This document shows, piece after piece, positions 7,174 to 8,807 of a DNA stretch of 8,807 nt. Made by a program: the position numbers and the translations under genes. The DNA comes from Actinomycetes bacterium (GTDB lineage Bacteria; Actinomycetota; Thermoleophilia; Solirubrobacterales; 70-9), in the NCBI GenBank assembly GCA_023436605.1, contig JAEZIQ010000028.1, forward strand, positions 1 to 8,807, read 5' to 3'. Within the stretch, counting starts at the first letter, position 1, and each line of letters opens with the position of its first letter. Below the pieces are notes generated by a model. It saw only the letters and a list, made by a program, of their open reading frames with translations. It searched no databases and had not been told where the DNA came from.

Positions 7174-8762
7174 TGAACCCTCCTTTCGGTTTCGTTGGTG
7201 TCCTGAAGATGGGTGTCGACCGAGTCCTTGGCGACCCGGTAACTCTCGATTGCGATGCGGTCCTGGGTGACGTCGTCGCCGGTCAACTCGATGCCCGAGC
7301 GACGGTCGCGGACCACTACGACCCGGTGACAGAGCTCTTCGAGCTCCTGGAAGTCGGCCGAGACGACGATCAGCGGCACCCCGCGGGCGGCCAGGCCGGC
7401 AACCATCGTGTAGATCTCGCGACGGGTCCGGACATCGACTCCCTGGGTCGGCTCGTCCAGCATCAGCAGACGCGGTTCCTCCTGCAGCCACTTGGCCAGC
7501 AGCACCTTCTGCTGGTTTCCTCCGGATAACTCCGAGACCAGGCTCTCGCCGTCGCGGGCGCGGATCTGAAAGCGGTCGATCAGCCCGTCCGTGAGGGCGC
7601 GCTCGCGCTTCGGGGGTGCGGAACGGAACCAGCGTCCCGGGCCGCGTCGCGTGCGCCCTTCGGTCTGGATGTAGTGCGAATAAGACAGGTTCTCCCGGAT
7701 CGAGAGCTCCAGCGCCAGGCCCTCGCGCCGGCGGTCTGCCGGGATGTACGCGATCTTCTCCGCGACGGCCTCCCGGGAGCTCTGGGCCCGGTCGCCGCCG
7801 AACATCCGGATCTCCCCGGAAAGCGGCTCCTCGGCCCCGGCGATCGCCCGGACGAGCGAGCTGCCGGCCCCGGCCGGCCCGGTCACACCGACGATCTCCC
7901 CCGGACCGATCTCGAGCGAAAAGTCCTCAAGTTCGGAAGTTGTCAATTTGTCGACACTCAGCACCGCCTCGCCGTCGCGGTCCGGCGGAAAGTTGATCTC
8001 AACCGAAGTGGAGGTCCAGGCGGATCCGACGATCTCGCTAATCAACTCGTCCTCGGTCAAATCCGAAGTGCGTGAGGTCATCACGGTGCCCCCGTTGCGG
8101 AGCACGGTCACCCGGTCGGTCATGGAGAAGACCTCGTCCAGGCGGTGGGTCACGTAAATGAAACCGACCGATTTCGACCGCAGAGAGTCCAGCTGCTCGA
8201 ACAGCCGGTTCACCTCGGGGCCGCGCAGGCGGGCGGTGGGTTCGTCGAGCACGATCAGGCGAGCACCGTGGACGACGGCACGCGCGATAGCGACCAGCGC
8301 CTGGTCGGCTCCGTTCAACTCGGAAAGTTCGGAATCAGGATCGAGGTCGACGCCGAGTTCGTCGAGATGGTCACGGGCCTGCTTTCGCAGTCGGGAAGGA
8401 TTGACCACACCCATCCTGTTGGGGAATCCCAGACCCATCGCGATGTTCTCCGCGACGGTCATTTCCTCAATCAGTCCCAGGTCCTGATGGATGAACGAGA
8501 CACCGAGCTCCTTGATCTCGCGCGGGTGGACGTTCTCGCCCAGTTCCACTCCACCGATACGGATGCTGCCCGAATCACGCTGCACGACTCCGGCAAGGAT
8601 CTTCACCAGGGTCGATTTCCCGGCGCCGTTGGCGCCAAGCAGGCCGTGGATCTCACCGCTCGTAACCTCGAGCGACCCATCGTGCAGGGCCACGGTGTGA
8701 CCGAAACGCTTGGTCACTCCGGCGGCCTCGAGCAGAGTCGGCTTTGTCGCGTTCTCGTTCAT
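7170..8762 (-). CDS. Sugar-type ABC importer ATP-binding protein (RbsA-like, two fused nucleotide-binding domains)
   Basis: A 530-residue cytoplasmic ATPase of the RbsA/XylG/MglA class (COG1129), usually about 500 residues, that powers import of a monosaccharide, polyol, nucleoside or similar small polar molecule with membrane permeases and a periplasmic/lipid-anchored binding protein (not in the window). Domain 1: Walker A GANGAGKST (43-51), Q93, Walker B VLDEPTA (171-177, E174 catalytic), H206. Its signature is degraded: LNGADQ (149-154) replaces LSxGQ. Domain 2: Walker A is degenerate (GPAGAGSS, 295-302, Lys replaced by Ser), but its signature LSGGNQQKV (412-420) and Walker B MLDEPTQG (434-441) are intact, and the switch position has S468 rather than His. 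The start is the ATG at 8762, with only a weak AGG six bases upstream. Its last codons contain the strong ribosome-binding site of the next gene, and the stop overlaps that gene (GTGA), which ties transport to the downstream enzymes. Confidence 0.95.
   Translation of the reverse strand: MNENATKPTLLEAAGVTKRFGHTVALHDGSLEVTSGEIHGLLGANGAGKSTLVKILAGVVQRDSGSIRIGGVELGENVHPREIKELGVSFIHQDLGLIEEMTVAENIAMGLGFPNRMGVVNPSRLRKQARDHLDELGVDLDPDSELSELNGADQALVAIARAVVHGARLIVLDEPTARLRGPEVNRLFEQLDSLRSKSVGFIYVTHRLDEVFSMTDRVTVLRNGGTVMTSRTSDLTEDELISEIVGSAWTSTSVEINFPPDRDGEAVLSVDKLTTSELEDFSLEIGPGEIVGVTGPAGAGSSLVRAIAGAEEPLSGEIRMFGGDRAQSSREAVAEKIAYIPADRRREGLALELSIRENLSYSHYIQTEGRTRRGPGRWFRSAPPKRERALTDGLIDRFQIRARDGESLVSELSGGNQQKVLLAKWLQEEPRLLMLDEPTQGVDVRTRREIYTMVAGLAARGVPLIVVSADFQELEELCHRVVVVRDRRSGIELTGDDVTQDRIAIESYRVAKDSVDTHLQDTNETERRVQ
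7178..7186 (-). promoter_or_regulatory. Strong ribosome-binding site for the HyuA-like subunit, inside the transporter gene
   Basis: On the minus strand the bases read AAAGGAGGG, four bases before the GTG at 7173. This near-perfect anti-16S complement lies in the final Glu-Arg-Arg-Val codons of the ABC ATPase. It decides the GTG start over the far-upstream in-frame ATG. Confidence 0.85.
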
Positions 8763-8765
8763 GGG

Positions 8766-8807
8766 TTACCTAGTCCTGGCCGGAGGCTCCCGGCGGGCGA
8801 ATTCGCC
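8766..8807 (-). CDS. Possible 3' tail of an upstream gene (13 codons and stop)
   Basis: From the right edge a minus-strand frame reads G-E-F-A-R-R-E-P-P-A-R-T-R and then TAA, three bases before the ABC ATPase ATG. A second frame also ends here (TAG at 8772-8774 area), so the frame is not certain. An Arg-rich end just upstream of an RbsA-type ATPase would fit the cytoplasmic tail of an ABC permease, and the 3-base gap matches the packing elsewhere in the operon. This is inference from 42 bases only; it could equally be a short leader. Confidence 0.25.
   Translation of the reverse strand, partial: GEFARREPPARTR
8796..8807. repeat. 12-bp perfect palindrome at the right edge
   Basis: GGCGAATTCGCC is its own reverse complement and ends exactly at the window edge, about 34 bases upstream of the ABC ATPase start. 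It could be an operator half or part of a larger inverted repeat, or simply coding sequence of an upstream gene that is palindromic by chance. The edge prevents judging its full extent. Confidence 0.35.

Noticed and set aside
7174..7491. N-terminal extension of the HyuA-like ORF to an upstream in-frame ATG
   Set aside because: It is an Arg/Pro/Gly-rich shadow translation of the ABC ATPase gene, has no family match, and the GTG at 7173 has a near-perfect ribosome-binding site right before the conserved motif.
5002..8762. Independent terminators or promoters between genes
   Set aside because: No junction has more than a few bases of non-coding sequence, and I saw no hairpin plus T-tract at any gene end.

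Overview
This is a GC-rich window (roughly two-thirds G+C by eye) filled by one tightly packed minus-strand gene cluster. The GC content, the acidic proteins, the strong AAGGAGG ribosome-binding sites and the mixed ATG/GTG/possible TTG starts suggest a free-living high-GC bacterium. An actinomycete-type (Actinomycetota) host is my best guess, but no marker gene here fixes the taxonomy.

Transcription runs right to left. In order: (1) a possible 3' tail of an upstream gene at the right edge; (2) an RbsA-type sugar-class ABC transporter ATPase with two nucleotide-binding domains; (3) a hydantoinase-A / acetone-carboxylase-beta-like subunit; (4) a hydantoinase-B / acetone-carboxylase-alpha-like subunit with a zinc-ribbon tail resembling the separate carboxylase gamma subunit; (5) an NAD(P)-dependent aldehyde dehydrogenase; (6) a short-chain dehydrogenase/reductase; (7) the N-terminal part of an AtuA/DUF1446-family protein running off the left edge and absent from simple ORF calls. 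Every junction overlaps or is separated by at most 3 bases (GTGA, TGATG, an 8-base ATGTCTGA overlap, TGAGATG), so this is almost certainly one operon with translational coupling. Its promoter lies beyond the right edge.

Taken together this looks like an import-and-catabolism operon. An ABC importer brings in a small polar substrate. The SDR and ALDH oxidise alcohol and aldehyde groups. The two large subunits perform an ATP-dependent carboxylation (acetone/acetophenone-carboxylase style) or a lactam hydrolysis (hydantoinase/oxoprolinase style). The AtuA-like protein does an unassigned step. The preserved H-x-x-D plus distal His set and the gamma-like zinc tail favour a carboxylase-type reading, but the substrate cannot be read from the sequence. 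No RNA genes, mobile elements, CRISPR arrays or long non-coding stretches were seen. The long plus-strand ORFs are antisense shadows of the high-GC genes.
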